Shown in pieces: positions 26,394 through 37,500 of a stretch of 64,000 nt of DNA. The DNA is from Actinomadura coerulea (GTDB taxonomy: Bacteria > Actinomycetota > Actinomycetes > Streptosporangiales > Streptosporangiaceae). The notes below the pieces were generated by a model, which ran no database searches, was not told the DNA's origin, and worked only from the letters and a program-made list of their open reading frames with translations. A program made the position numbers and the translations under genes. Within the stretch, counting starts at the first letter, position 1. Each line of letters opens with the position of its first letter. The stretch spans positions 1,550,001-1,614,000 of the forward strand of contig NZ_JACHMQ010000001.1 of NCBI RefSeq assembly GCF_014208105.1, in the 5' to 3' direction.

Positions 26394-27170
26394 TCAGTTG
26401 GGTTGGCACGTCGGGCACCAGAGCGTTCGGCGGGCGGAGAGGCGGTGGGCTTCTAGGGGGGTGCCGCAGCGGGGGCAGGTAGGGGTCTGCGTGTCTCGGG
26501 CTCCGGTTAGCCAGGTTTTTCTGGGTGGGACGCGCTCTGCCTTGATGGACGCGCGGAGGACGCGGTGCATCGCTCGGTGGAGGGTGGTGAGCTCGGAAGC
26601 CGTCAGGTCGCGGGCCGGGCGCAGGGGGTTGATACGGGCTCGCCAGCAGATCTCGTCTGCCAGGAGGTTGCCCAGGCCGGCGATGACCGTTTGGTCGGTG
26701 AGGGTCGTCTTGAGACGGCCTCGGTGGGCGCCGAGGGTGGCGGCCAGGTCGTCGCGGGAGAGGTCCAGGGCGTCCGGGCCGAGGTCTCGGAGGGTCTCGT
26801 CCGCCTCCTCGCGGTCGGCGGCCAGGTGGACGCCCTGGAGTTTGCGCATGTCGCGGAAGCGGAGTTCGCCGTCGGGGAGTTCCCAGACGACACGGTCGTG
26901 GCGATGGCGCGGCTCGTCCGGGTCGTGCCAGGTGAGCGAGCCCGTCATGCCGAAGTGCAGCAGGACGACCGGGCCGTGCGCCGGGGCGAGGAGCCACTTG
27001 CCGCGGCGGTGCGGCTGTTCGAAGCGGTGGCCTCGCAGCGCTGTGCTCAGGCGCCGGGCGGTGACTCCGCGCAGGACGCCGGGGTCGAGCACCGACACTG
27101 AGGCGACCGGCTCGCCGGTGTGCTCGGCGAGCACCCGGCGGAAGCCTTCGACGTCGGGAAGTTCGGGCAT
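26394..27170 (-). CDS. Fpg/Nei-family DNA glycosylase-AP lyase
   Basis: A 258-residue base-excision repair enzyme. The mature N-terminus PELPDVEGF supplies the catalytic Pro (P2) and Glu (E3); the conserved Lys is in HRRGKWLL. The H2TH region contains QTVIAGLGNLLADEICWRA. A C-terminal zinc finger has the four Cys in CPRCGTPLEA...LWCPTCQPN. It excises oxidised bases and cleaves the abasic site. Whether it is Fpg (MutM) or Nei-like cannot be settled; the sequence HFGMTGSL is common to both. It is unrelated to the siderophore genes but lies next to the salicylate synthase on the same strand, 24 bases downstream of it. Confidence 0.92.
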   Translation of the reverse strand: MPELPDVEGFRRVLAEHTGEPVASVSVLDPGVLRGVTARRLSTALRGHRFEQPHRRGKWLLAPAHGPVVLLHFGMTGSLTWHDPDEPRHRHDRVVWELPDGELRFRDMRKLQGVHLAADREEADETLRDLGPDALDLSRDDLAATLGAHRGRLKTTLTDQTVIAGLGNLLADEICWRARINPLRPARDLTASELTTLHRAMHRVLRASIKAERVPPRKTWLTGARDTQTPTCPRCGTPLEAHRLSARRTLWCPTCQPN

Positions 27171-27194
27171 GGCGGGTCCTTACCCGCCGGTGCC

Positions 27195-28505
27195 TCAGGT
27201 TCGCGGGACGACGTGCGGCGCGATGCTGGAGAGCTTCTCGCAGGTCTCCTCGTATTCGCGGTCGGGGGTCGAGGCGCTGACGATTCCCGCGCCGGCGCGC
27301 AGCCATGCCCGGCCGTTCTCGGCGTAGAGGGCGCGGAGGACGAGGGCGGAGTCCAGTGCGCCGTCGTGGGAGACGGTGACGACGGCCCCCGAGTAGAGGC
27401 CGCGGCGCTCCTCCAGGCGGGTGATGGCGTCGATCGCCTCGGGCTTCGGGATGCCGGACGCGGTGACGCCGGGGAAGAGTGCGTCCAAGGCGTCCCACGC
27501 GGTGCGGCCGGGGGAGAGGGTGCCGCTGACGCTGGAACCCAGGTGCTGGACGCTGCCTCGCTCCTTCACCGTCATGAAGCCGGTCACGCGGACGCTGTCC
27601 TGTTCGCAGACCCGGTAAAGCTCCTCCTGGGACGTCCTGACGGAGACGGCGTGCTCGTAGATCTCCTTGGGGTCGGTCTCCAGGTCGTGGCGGGTGCGTG
27701 CGTCGGTGTCGGGGCCGAGGCCGAAGGCGCGGGTGCCGGCCAGGGGCTGGGTCATGACGCGCCCTGCGGAGTCGACGCTGGCGAGCACCTCGGGGCTGAA
27801 TCCGGTGGCCTCGAATCCGCCCAGGTCGAGCAGGAACGAGCGGGCCGGGGTGTTGGCCTCGCGGCCCCGGACGTAGGTCGAGACGACGTCGACCGGGTGG
27901 GGGACGTCCAGGCGGCGCGACACGATGACCTTCTGGTAGAGGCCCGCGTGGATCTCGGCCACGGCCTCGGCGACGCGCGCCCGGTAGGGGGCGCCGCCGA
28001 CGCTGACGTCGACCGGCGAGGGCTCGCCGACGGGGTGGCCGCCGGGCTTGGCCAGGAGTTCGGCGACCTGCTCGATGTCCGTTTCGTCTGTCCCGGTGAC
28101 GGTGACGCGGCCGTTCTCGGCCCGCACCTCGGTGCGGGGGACGACCAGGTGCGCGAGACGTCCGGAGGGGCGGGCCGCGGCGCACTCGAAGGCGATCCAG
28201 CCGTAGGCGTTCCAGGCGGGCAGGGGCGCGTCGGCGAACGCGCGGCGGAGCGCGTCGGCGGGGCGTCCCGTCCAGGGGCGGGTGACCGGAGCCTGGCCCG
28301 GCCAGTGGGCGCGGACGGCGCCGGCGTCGAGGACGACCTCGGCCAGCACGCCCCCCGCGAACGTCCATGAGCCGGGCCGCTCATAGACGACGTAGTCGCC
28401 GAAAAGGCCCGATCCGGCCAGGCGGGCCATGAGGGCGAGCGGCGCCGAGGCATGCTCGACGACCAGCTCGACGGGGTTCGCATCGGTGCGCAGACCAGTG
28501 GACAA
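27195..28505 (-). CDS. Salicylate synthase (MbtI/Irp9 family)
   Basis: A 436-residue chorismate-utilising enzyme that makes salicylate from chorismate through isochorismate. It follows MbtI segment by segment: AGLYQKVIVSRRLDVP, RGREANTPARSFLLDLGG, GFSPEVLASV, QPLAGTRAFGLGPD, DPKEIYEHAVSVRTS, FMTVKERGSVQHLGSS, LFPGVTASGIPKPEAID, RGLYSGAVV and a final RAGAGIV...EETCEKLSSIAPH. It supplies the ligase at 15325. TTG 28505 is preferred because AAAGGGAG precedes it; an in-frame TTG at 28535 would abut the iron box. It is divergent from the large NRPS, with two iron boxes in the gap. Confidence 0.95.
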   Translation of the reverse strand: MSTGLRTDANPVELVVEHASAPLALMARLAGSGLFGDYVVYERPGSWTFAGGVLAEVVLDAGAVRAHWPGQAPVTRPWTGRPADALRRAFADAPLPAWNAYGWIAFECAAARPSGRLAHLVVPRTEVRAENGRVTVTGTDETDIEQVAELLAKPGGHPVGEPSPVDVSVGGAPYRARVAEAVAEIHAGLYQKVIVSRRLDVPHPVDVVSTYVRGREANTPARSFLLDLGGFEATGFSPEVLASVDSAGRVMTQPLAGTRAFGLGPDTDARTRHDLETDPKEIYEHAVSVRTSQEELYRVCEQDSVRVTGFMTVKERGSVQHLGSSVSGTLSPGRTAWDALDALFPGVTASGIPKPEAIDAITRLEERRGLYSGAVVTVSHDGALDSALVLRALYAENGRAWLRAGAGIVSASTPDREYEETCEKLSSIAPHVVPRT

Positions 28506-28537
28506 GGCAGCTCCCTTTCGCGGCCGGAAGGTCAAAC

Positions 28538-28556
28538 TTAGGTAAGGCTAACCTTG
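28538..28556. promoter_or_regulatory. Iron box on the salicylate synthase side
   Basis: TTAGGTAAGGCTAACCTTG fits the DtxR/IdeR consensus. It is 32 bases upstream of TTG 28505 and 10 bases from the second box. Confidence 0.88.
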
Positions 28557-28566
28557 CATGATTTTT

Positions 28567-28585
28567 ATAGGCAAGGCTAACCTAA
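28567..28585. promoter_or_regulatory. Iron box on the NRPS side
   Basis: ATAGGCAAGGCTAACCTAA fits the DtxR/IdeR consensus and ends 6 bases before GTG 28592. With the box at 28538 it forms a tandem pair in the divergent promoter. Confidence 0.88.
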
Positions 28586-28591
28586 CTCGCG

Positions 28592-31500
28592 GTGGCGAAG
28601 CCGACGACGAAAGAGTTGAGCGTGGAGCAGACGACGGCGGCGCGGCGGCGCGAACTGATGCGGCGGATGATGGCCGAGGCCGGACTGGGCGCGGACGCCG
28701 CCCGGCTCGCCCCCCGAGGATCGGACGGACCGGCTCCCCTGTCCTACGCGCAGCAGAGCATGTGGCTGCACCACCGCGCCTTCCCGGACAGCCCCGCCTA
28801 CAACGTCTGCCTGCTCGTACGCATGTCCGGCCCGCTCGACGCCGAGGCCCTCCGCGAGGCGCTGCGGGCGCTGATCCGGCGGCACGCCGTCCTCCGCACC
28901 GTCTACGCGGACGGGCCCGGCCAGCGGGCCGTGCAGATCGTCACGGAGGACGACTCGCTCGACCTGGCGCCGGTCCGGTGCGCGGACGCCGACGCGCGGG
29001 CGGCGGAGTTGGCGGCGCTCCCGTTCGACCTGCGCGCCGAGCGGCCCGTCCGGCTGGAGCTGCTCAGGCTCGCCGAGGACGAGCACGCACTGGTGCTCGT
29101 CGTGCATCACATCGCCTGGGACGGTATGACCTGGGGTTCGCTCTCGCGCGACCTCTCCGCGCTCTACCGCGCCGCCCTCACCGGTGCCCCGGACGGGCTG
29201 CCACCGCTCGGCGTCCAGTACGCCGACTACGCCGAGTGGGAGCAGCGGCGGCCCGTCGCAGAGGACGACCTGGAGTACTGGCGGAAGCGCCTCGATCCGC
29301 CCCCCGCCCCGCTCGACCTGCCCGCGGACCGTCCGCGCGGCGCGGTCGTGTCCGAGCGCGGTGGACGGCGGGCGCGCCGCTTCGGAGACGACGTGACCGA
29401 GGGCATGCGGAAGCTCGCCGCCGAGGAGAACCTCACCCCGTACATGGTGATGACGGCCGCGTACGCGGTCCTGCTGCACCGCTACACCGGCTCCGGCGAC
29501 GTGGCGATCGGCTCGTCGGTGATGAACCGCGAGCACGCCGAGGTGGAGCGGCTCGTCGGAAACTTCGGCAACACGCTCGTGCTGCGCGCCGACCTGTCCG
29601 GGACGCCGACGTTCCGGGAGGCGCTGCGCCGGGTGGGCCGCACGGTCACCGAGGCCTTCGCGCACCAGGCGCTGCCGTACGACCGGCTCGTCCAGGAGCT
29701 GAGGCCCCCGCGCGGACGGGGGCGCTCGGCGTTCTTCGACACGATGCTGCTGTTCCTCGCCCAGGAGATCGGCGAGCTGGACCTGCCGGGCGTCGCGTCG
29801 GGCTGGACGCACGTCCACAACGGCACCACGCACTTCGACCTGTCGCTGGAGGCGTTCGTCCGGCCGCATGGGATGACGGTCGAGGCGACGTTCCGGCGCG
29901 AGCTGTTCGAGCACGAGCGCATCGACGCGCTGCTGGCCCACCTGGAGACGCTTCTCCGCGAGGCGCTGGCCGACCCCGACCGGCCCATCGGCGCCCTGGA
30001 GGTCATGACCGCGGACGAGCGCGCCCTGATCGGTCAGGCGAACGCCACCGACCGCGCCCTCGCGCCGACCGACGTCGTCGCGCTGTTCGAGGAGCAGGCG
30101 GCCCGGACGCCGGACGCCAAGGCGGTGGAGGCGGGCGGCGCCGCCCTCACCTACGCCGAGCTCGACGGGCGCGCGTCGGCGCTGGCGGCAGAGCTGCGGG
30201 CCCGTGGCGCGGGGCCGGAGAGCGTCGTCGCGCTGGCGCTGCCGCGGACTCCCGATCTCGTCGCCGCTCTCCTCGGCGTCCTCAAGGCGGGTGCCGCCTA
30301 CCTGCCGCTGGACCTCGACCACCCCGCCGGCCGGCTCGCCTCCATGCTGGACGACGCCCGGCCGCTCTGCGCGATCGTCACCCGCGACACCGCGCCGCTG
30401 ATCCCCGAGAACGTCGAGCGCCTCATCCTCGACGACGTCCGGCGCGACGGCGGAAGCATCCGCACGGTGCCCCCGCGCCCGGACGACCTCGCCTACGTCA
30501 TCTACACCTCCGGGTCCACCGGCCGCCCCAAGGGCGTGGCGATCCCGCACGGCGCGCTCACGAACTTCCTGCTCACCACGCGCGCCCGGCTGGGCCTCGG
30601 TACCGGCGACCGGCTCGTCGCCGTCACGACCGTCGCGTTCGACATCGCCGCCCTGGAGCTGCTGGTCCCGCTGACCAGCGGCGCGACGGTCGTCCTCGCC
30701 GGCCGCGCCGCGGTCCGCGACCCGGCCGCCCTCGCCGGGCTCCTGGCGGACGCGACGATCGTCCAAGGCACCCCGTCGCTGCTCGGCACCCTCGACCCGC
30801 GGGCGCTGAAGGGCCTGCGCGTCCTGGTCGGCGGTGAGGCGCTGCCACCCGCCCTCGCCGCGTCGCTCGCGGAGTCGGCGTCGCTCGCGACCAACATGTA
30901 CGGGCCGACCGAGGCGACGATCTGGGCGACGTCCACCGACCTTCCCGCGGACGGCATCGGCACCCCCTTCTGGAACACGCGCGCCCACATCCTGGACGCC
31001 GCCCTCCGCCCGGTCCCGCCAGGTGTCCCGGGCGAGCTGTACCTGGCGGGCGCGCAGCTCGCCCGCGGCTACGTCGGCCGCCCCGACCTGACCGCCGAGC
31101 GCTTCGTCGCCGACCCCTCCGGCCCGCCCGGGTCCCGCATGTACAGGACGGGCGACCTCGCGCGGCGCGCCCGCGACGGGTCCATCGAGTACCTCGGCCG
31201 CACCGACGACCAGGTGAAGATCCGCGGGTTCCGGATCGAGCCCGCCGAGGCGCAGGCCGTGCTGTCCGCGCAGCCCGGCGTGGCGCAGGCCGCGGTCGTC
31301 GTCCGCGAGGACCGCCCCGGCGACCCCGGGCTGGTCGGCTACTACGTCCCCGCCGAAGACCTGGACGACGCGGCCCTGCGCGACGCGCTCGCCCAGGCAC
31401 TGCCCGAGTACATGGTTCCGTCCGCCCTCATCGCCCTGGAGGAACTGCCCCGGACGGTCAACGGCAAGCTCGACCGCGCCGCGCTGCCCGCGCCCGAGGC

Positions 31501-34500
31501 CGGGGTGTCGGGACGGGCGCCGCGCGACGCCCGCGAGGCGGCCCTCTGCGCGATCTTCGCCGAGCTGCTCGGCGTCGAGGGGGTCGGCATCGACGACGAC
31601 TTCTTCGCGCTCGGCGGGCACTCTCTGCTGGCGGCGCGCCTCGCGGCCAAGGCCCGTACCGTCCTCGGCGCGGAGCCCTCCATCGCGGACGTCTTCGAGG
31701 CGCCGACCGTCGCCGCGCTCGCGCCCCGCCTGGCCGCGACCGACGCCGTCCGCGTCCGCGACGTCGCGCGGCCCGAGGTCGTCCCGGCGTCGGCGGCGCA
31801 GCGCGGCCTCTGGCTGGAGGAGCGGCTCCGCGGCCCGTCCGCCTCCTACTCGCTGCCGCTCGGGATCCGCCTGCGCGGCCCGGTCGACGAGGCGGCCCTC
31901 GACCGGGCGTTCGCCGACGTCGTCGCCCGGCACGAGGCGCTGCGCACGCTCCTCGTCGAGGGACCCGACGGCCTGCCCGTCCAGCGCGTCCTCGCCCCGG
32001 ACGTCCCCGTCCGCCTCGCCGTCGTCGACGCGCGAGAGGAGACACCGGAGGGGCGCGCGGCCATCGAGAAGGCGGCCACGGCGCACGTCTTCGACATCGG
32101 ACGCGACCTCCCCGTCCGCGGCACCCTCGTCCGGACGGGCGACGCCGAGTGGTCGCTGATCCTGCTCCTGCACCACGCCGCCGCCGACGAATGGTCGTTC
32201 ACGCCGCTGCTGGCCGACCTCGCCCGCGCCTACGAGGCCCGCCGGGACGGACAGGCCCCCGGCTGGGAGCCGCTGCCCGTCCAGTACGCCGAATACGCGG
32301 CCTGGCAGCGCGAGGCGGCCCCCGGCACGGCGCCGCAGCTCGACTTCTGGGAGGAGACGCTCGCCGGGCTTCCCGAGGAGACGGTCCTGCCGTTCGACCG
32401 GCCCCGCACCGCCGAGGCGAGCCGGCGCGGCGGGCTGGTGCCGTTCCGGCTTCCGGCGGCCGGGGCGCGGCGCCTCGCCCGCGACACCGGCGCCAGTGTG
32501 TTCATGGTGCTGCACGCCGCCGTCGCCGCGCTGCTCCAGCGGTCCGGCGCGGGCGACGACATCGCCCTCGGCTCCCCGATCGCCGGACGCACCGACGAGG
32601 ACCTCGCCGACCTGGTCGGCGTCTTCGTCAACCCGCTGGTGCTGCGCACCGACCTGTCCGGCGACCCGACGTTCGCCGAGCTGCTCCGGCGCGTCCGGGC
32701 CGCCGACCTCGCCGCGTTCTCCCACGCCGGCGTCCCGTTCGAGCGGGTCGTGGACCGGCTCGCCCCCGAACGCTCCCTCGCCCGCAGCCCGCTGTTCCAG
32801 GTGATGATCGTCCACCAGCGGCTGGACGACGTGCGGCTCGCGCTGCCCGGCGTGCGCGCGGAGCCGTTCCTGCCGGAGACCGGCGGCGTGAAGTTCGACC
32901 TCGACCTCTACTTCGCGGAGGGCGGCGACGAGGTCGAGGGATTCGCCGCGTTCGCCGCCGACCTGTTCGACGCGTCGACCGTGGAGCGGCTGGTGGACGA
33001 CCTCGGCGCGCTGCTCGCCCGGGTCACCGCCGATCCCGGCCTCCGGTTGTCCTCCCTCGGCGCGCCCGTCGAGCACCCCGACACCGCGCGAGAGCTCCCC
33101 GTCCGGACGGCCGCCGGGCTCATCGAGGCGCAGGTGGCGCGGACCCCGAACCGGACCGCCGTGATGTTCGGCGACACCGCCCTCACCTATGCCGACCTCG
33201 ACCGGCGCGCCGAGGCCCTCGCCGACCGGCTCGCCGCCGCCGGGGCGGGCCCCGAGCAGGTCGTGGCGCTCGCGCTGCCGCGCTCGGACGAGTTCGCCGT
33301 GGCGCTGTACGCCGTGCTCAAGACGGGCGCCGCCTACCTGCCGATCGACCTGTCCTACCCGCCCGCCCGCATCGCCGCGATGCTCGACGCCGTCCGGCCG
33401 CTGCTGGTGCTCGGACGCGACGAGCCGCCGCCGGACGCGCCCCGCCGCGAACGCCCGGCCGTCCACCCCGACCAAACGTCCTACGTCGTCTTCACCTCCG
33501 GCTCGACAGGCACGCCGAAGGCCGTCGCCGGCACCCAGCGCGCCCTGGCCAACCGGCTCGCGTGGGGCGCCGGGCTCGCCGCGCCCGGCATCCGCGCCGC
33601 CAAGAGCTCGCCCGCGTTCATCGACGGGACGACCGAACTGCTCGGCGGCCTCGTCGCGGGCGACACGGTCGTCATCGCCGACGCCGAGACCGCCGCCGAC
33701 GCCGTCGCGCTCGCCGACTTCATCGACCGCCACGGCATCGGCACCGTCACCCTGGTCCCGAGCCTGCTGGCGGTCCTCGCCGACAACGGCCTGCCCCCCT
33801 CGGTCACCACGTGGATCAGCAGCGGCGAGGCGCTGCCCGGCGCGCTCGCCGACCGGGTGCCGGCGCGGCTGGTCGACCTGTACGGGTGCTCGGAGGCCGC
33901 CGGGGACAGCCTCGTCGCCGAGGAGGGCGGGCTGCGGCCCGTCGCCAACACCCGCGCCCACGTCCTGGACGCCGCGCTCCGCGAGGTCCCCGTCGGGGAG
34001 CTGTACCTCGCGGGCGACGGGCTGGCGCGCGGGTACCTCGGCGACCCGGCCCGCACGGCCGAGCGTTTCGTCGCGAACCCGTTCGGCCCGCCCGGCTCCC
34101 GCCTCTACCGCACCGGGGACCGCGTCCGGCGCCGCCCGGACGGCGGGCTGGACTTCCTCGGCCGCGCCGACGAGCAGCTCAAGATCCGCGGCTTCCGGAT
34201 CGAGCCGGGGGAGGTCGAGTCCGCGCTCGCCGCCCAGCCCGGGGTGCGGCGCGCCGCCGTCGCCGCGCACGGATCCCGCCTCGTCGGCTACGTCACGGGC
34301 GACGTCGAACCGGAGGCGCTCGGCACCGCGCTGCGCGCGCTGCTGCCCGACTATCTCGTCCCCGCCGAACTGGTGGTGCTGGACGAGCTCCCCCTCAGTC
34401 CCAACGGGAAGGTCGACCGGCGCGCCCTTCCCGCGCCCGGGCTCCCGGCGGGCGGGCGGGCCCCCGCCACCGGGCCCGAACGCGTCCTCGCCCGCCTCGC

Positions 34501-37500
34501 CGCGACCGTCCTCGGCCGCGAGGCCGTGGGCGCCGGCGACGACTTCTTCCGCACCGGAGGCGACAGCATCAGCGCGGCGCTCCTCGTCGCCCGCGCACGC
34601 CGCGCCGGCCTGTCGTTCACCGTCCGGGACGTCTTCCGGCTGCGGACCGTCGAAGCCCTCGCCCGCACCGCGGCGCCCTCCGAGGAGAGGGACTCCGCCG
34701 AGACGCCGGACTCCGCCGGCGGGCTCCCGCTCTCGCCGCTCCAGGAAGGCCTGCTCTACCACCTGATGCTGGCCGGCGAGGGCCGCGACGTCTACGTCCA
34801 GCAGGCCGTGGTGACGCTGTCCGGCCCGGTCGACCCCGAGCGGATGGCGCGGGCGGTGCGCGCCACGCTGGAGAAGTTCCCCAACCTCCGCGCCGGGTTC
34901 CGGACGGACGGCGACCGCGCGGTCCAGTTCGTCCCGGACGACTTCGAGACGCCATGGACGCACGCCGACGTGGCCCCGCGGGACCTGGAGGCGTTCGTCG
35001 ACGCCCAGCGCGCCGCGCCGTTCGACCCCGCCGCGCCGCCGCTGATCCGGTTCGCGCTCGCCCGGCTGGCCGAGGACGACCACCGGCTCGTCCTCACCTC
35101 CGAGCTGATCCTGCTGGACGGCTGGTCCGGCGGCCTGCTCGTCACCTCGCTGCTCGGCGCCTACACCGACGCCGCCGCCGAGGCCCGCCGCCCCGTCCCG
35201 CCCTTCCGCGCGTTCCTCGACTGGGTGAACGGCCGCGACAGGGACGCCGCGGCGGACGCCTGGCGCCGCGCGCTCGACGGCTTCGACGAGCCCGCCCTCG
35301 TGCGGCCGGGCCTGGCCGGCGCGCCCGCCGACCTCGCGGGCGCCGGAGAGGTGCACCGGGCGCTGCCCGCCGGGCTCGCCGAACGCCTGGACGAGGTCGC
35401 ACGGGACCGGGGCGTCACACCCGGAACCCTCTGCCAGACCGCGTGGGGCCTGGTCCTCATGGGCCTGACCGGACGCGACGACGTCGTCTTCGGCGCCTCG
35501 GTCTCCGGACGCCACCCCGACGTGGACGGCGTCGAGTCGATGGTCGGCCTGCTGTTCAACACCGTCCCCGTCCGCGTCCAGGCGGGCCCGGCGGACGCCC
35601 TCGCCGCGGTCCTCGACCGGGTCCAGGCGGCGCAGTCCGACCTGTTCGACCACTCCTTCGTCGCGCTCGCCGACGTCCAGCGCGCCACCGGGCTCGGCAC
35701 CCTCTTCGACACGCTGTTCGTCTTCCAGAACTTCCCCGGCATGCCGACCGGCGGCGCCTTCGGCCCGGACGGCGACCTGCGGGTCCTCGGGCGCGAGGTC
35801 CGCGACGCCACCCACTACCCGATCACGATGGTCGTCGAGCCGGACGCCGGGCTGCGCGTCATGTACCGGGGCGACGCGTTCACCGAGGCCGAGGCCGAGC
35901 GCGTCACCGACCGCTACGTCCAGGTCCTCGGGCGGCTCGCCCAGGCGCCCGAAACCCCCTGCAACCGCCTCGGCCTTCTCCTCCCGCAGGAGCACGACCG
36001 GCTCCGGCGCGACTGGGACGAGGCACGGCACCCCGTGCCGGAGCTGACGGTCGCGGAACTGCTCGCCGAGCGCGCGGCCGAGCGGCCCGGCGCCCCCGCG
36101 CTCGTCTCGCTCCCGGACGTCCGCCTGACCTACGGCGAGCTGAACGCCGAGGTCAACCGGCTCGCGCGGCTCCTGCTGGCCAACGGCGCCGGTCCCGAGA
36201 AGGTCGTCGCGCTCGCCCTGCCGCGCACGGCGCGGATGGTCGTCGCGCTGTTCGCCGTCCTGCGCACGGGCGCCGCCTACCTGCCGCTGGAACTCGACTA
36301 CCCGGCCGACCGGCTCGACTACATGCTCCAGGACGCGGCACCGGTCTGCCTCGTCTCGCACCGCGACATCGCCGCCGGCCTCACCCACTCCGGGACCACC
36401 CTGGCGCTGGACGACCCGGCGACCGCGACGGCCCTCGCCGCGCAGCCCGCCCACGACCTGGAACCAGGCGAGGCTCCGGGCTTCGCGCCCGGCACGCCCG
36501 GCAGGCTCGACCACCCCGCCTACGTCATCTACACGTCGGGCTCCACCGGACGGCCCAAGGGCGTGGTGACGCCCTACCGGGGCCTCACCAACATGCAGTT
36601 CAACCATCGCGCCAACATCTTCGACCCGGTGGTCGCGTCGGCGGGACGGCGCCTCCGCATCGCCCACACCGTCTCCTTCTCCTTCGACATGTCGTGGGAG
36701 GAGCTGCTCTGGCTCATCGAGGGCCACGAGGTGCACGTCTGCGACGAGGACCTCCGCCGCGACGCCCAGGCCCTCACCGCCTACCTGCGGCGGCACGAGA
36801 TCGACGTCATCAACGTGACGCCGACCTACGCCCAGCAGCTCCTGGAGGAGGGACTCCTCGACGGCGGGCACCGGCCGTCCCTCGTCCTCCTCGGCGGCGA
36901 GGCCGTCCCGACGGCGGTGTGGGAGCGGCTCGCGCGCGCCGACGGCGTCCTCGGCTACAACCTCTACGGCCCGACCGAGTACACGATCAACACCCTCGGC
37001 GGCGGGACGGAGGACAGCGCGACCCCGACCGTCGGCAAGCCGATCTGGAACACCCGCGGGTACGTCCTGGACGCCTGGCTGCGCCCCGTCCCGCCTGGCG
37101 CGCCCGGCGAGCTGTACATCGCGGGCGACGGGCTGGCGCGCGGCTACCTCGGCCGTGCCGACCTGACCGCCGAGCGCTTCGTCGCCGACCCGTCCGGCCC
37201 GCCCGGATCCCGCATGTACCGGACGGGCGACCTCGTGCGCGTCCGCGGCGACGGGAACATCGACTTCCTCGGCCGCACCGACGACCAGGTGAAGATCCGC
37301 GGCTACCGGGTCGAGCTGGAAGAGGTCGAGTCCGCGCTCGCCGCCGAGCCCGGCGTCGGCCAGGCCGCCGTCGTCGCGGCCGAGACCGATGTCCCCGGCG
37401 TGAGGCGCCTCATCGGCTACGTCGTCCCGGACGGCTCCCGCGAGGGCGCCGCCGCAGAGCAGCTCGCCGAATGGCGGCAGATCTACGACACCGAGTACAC

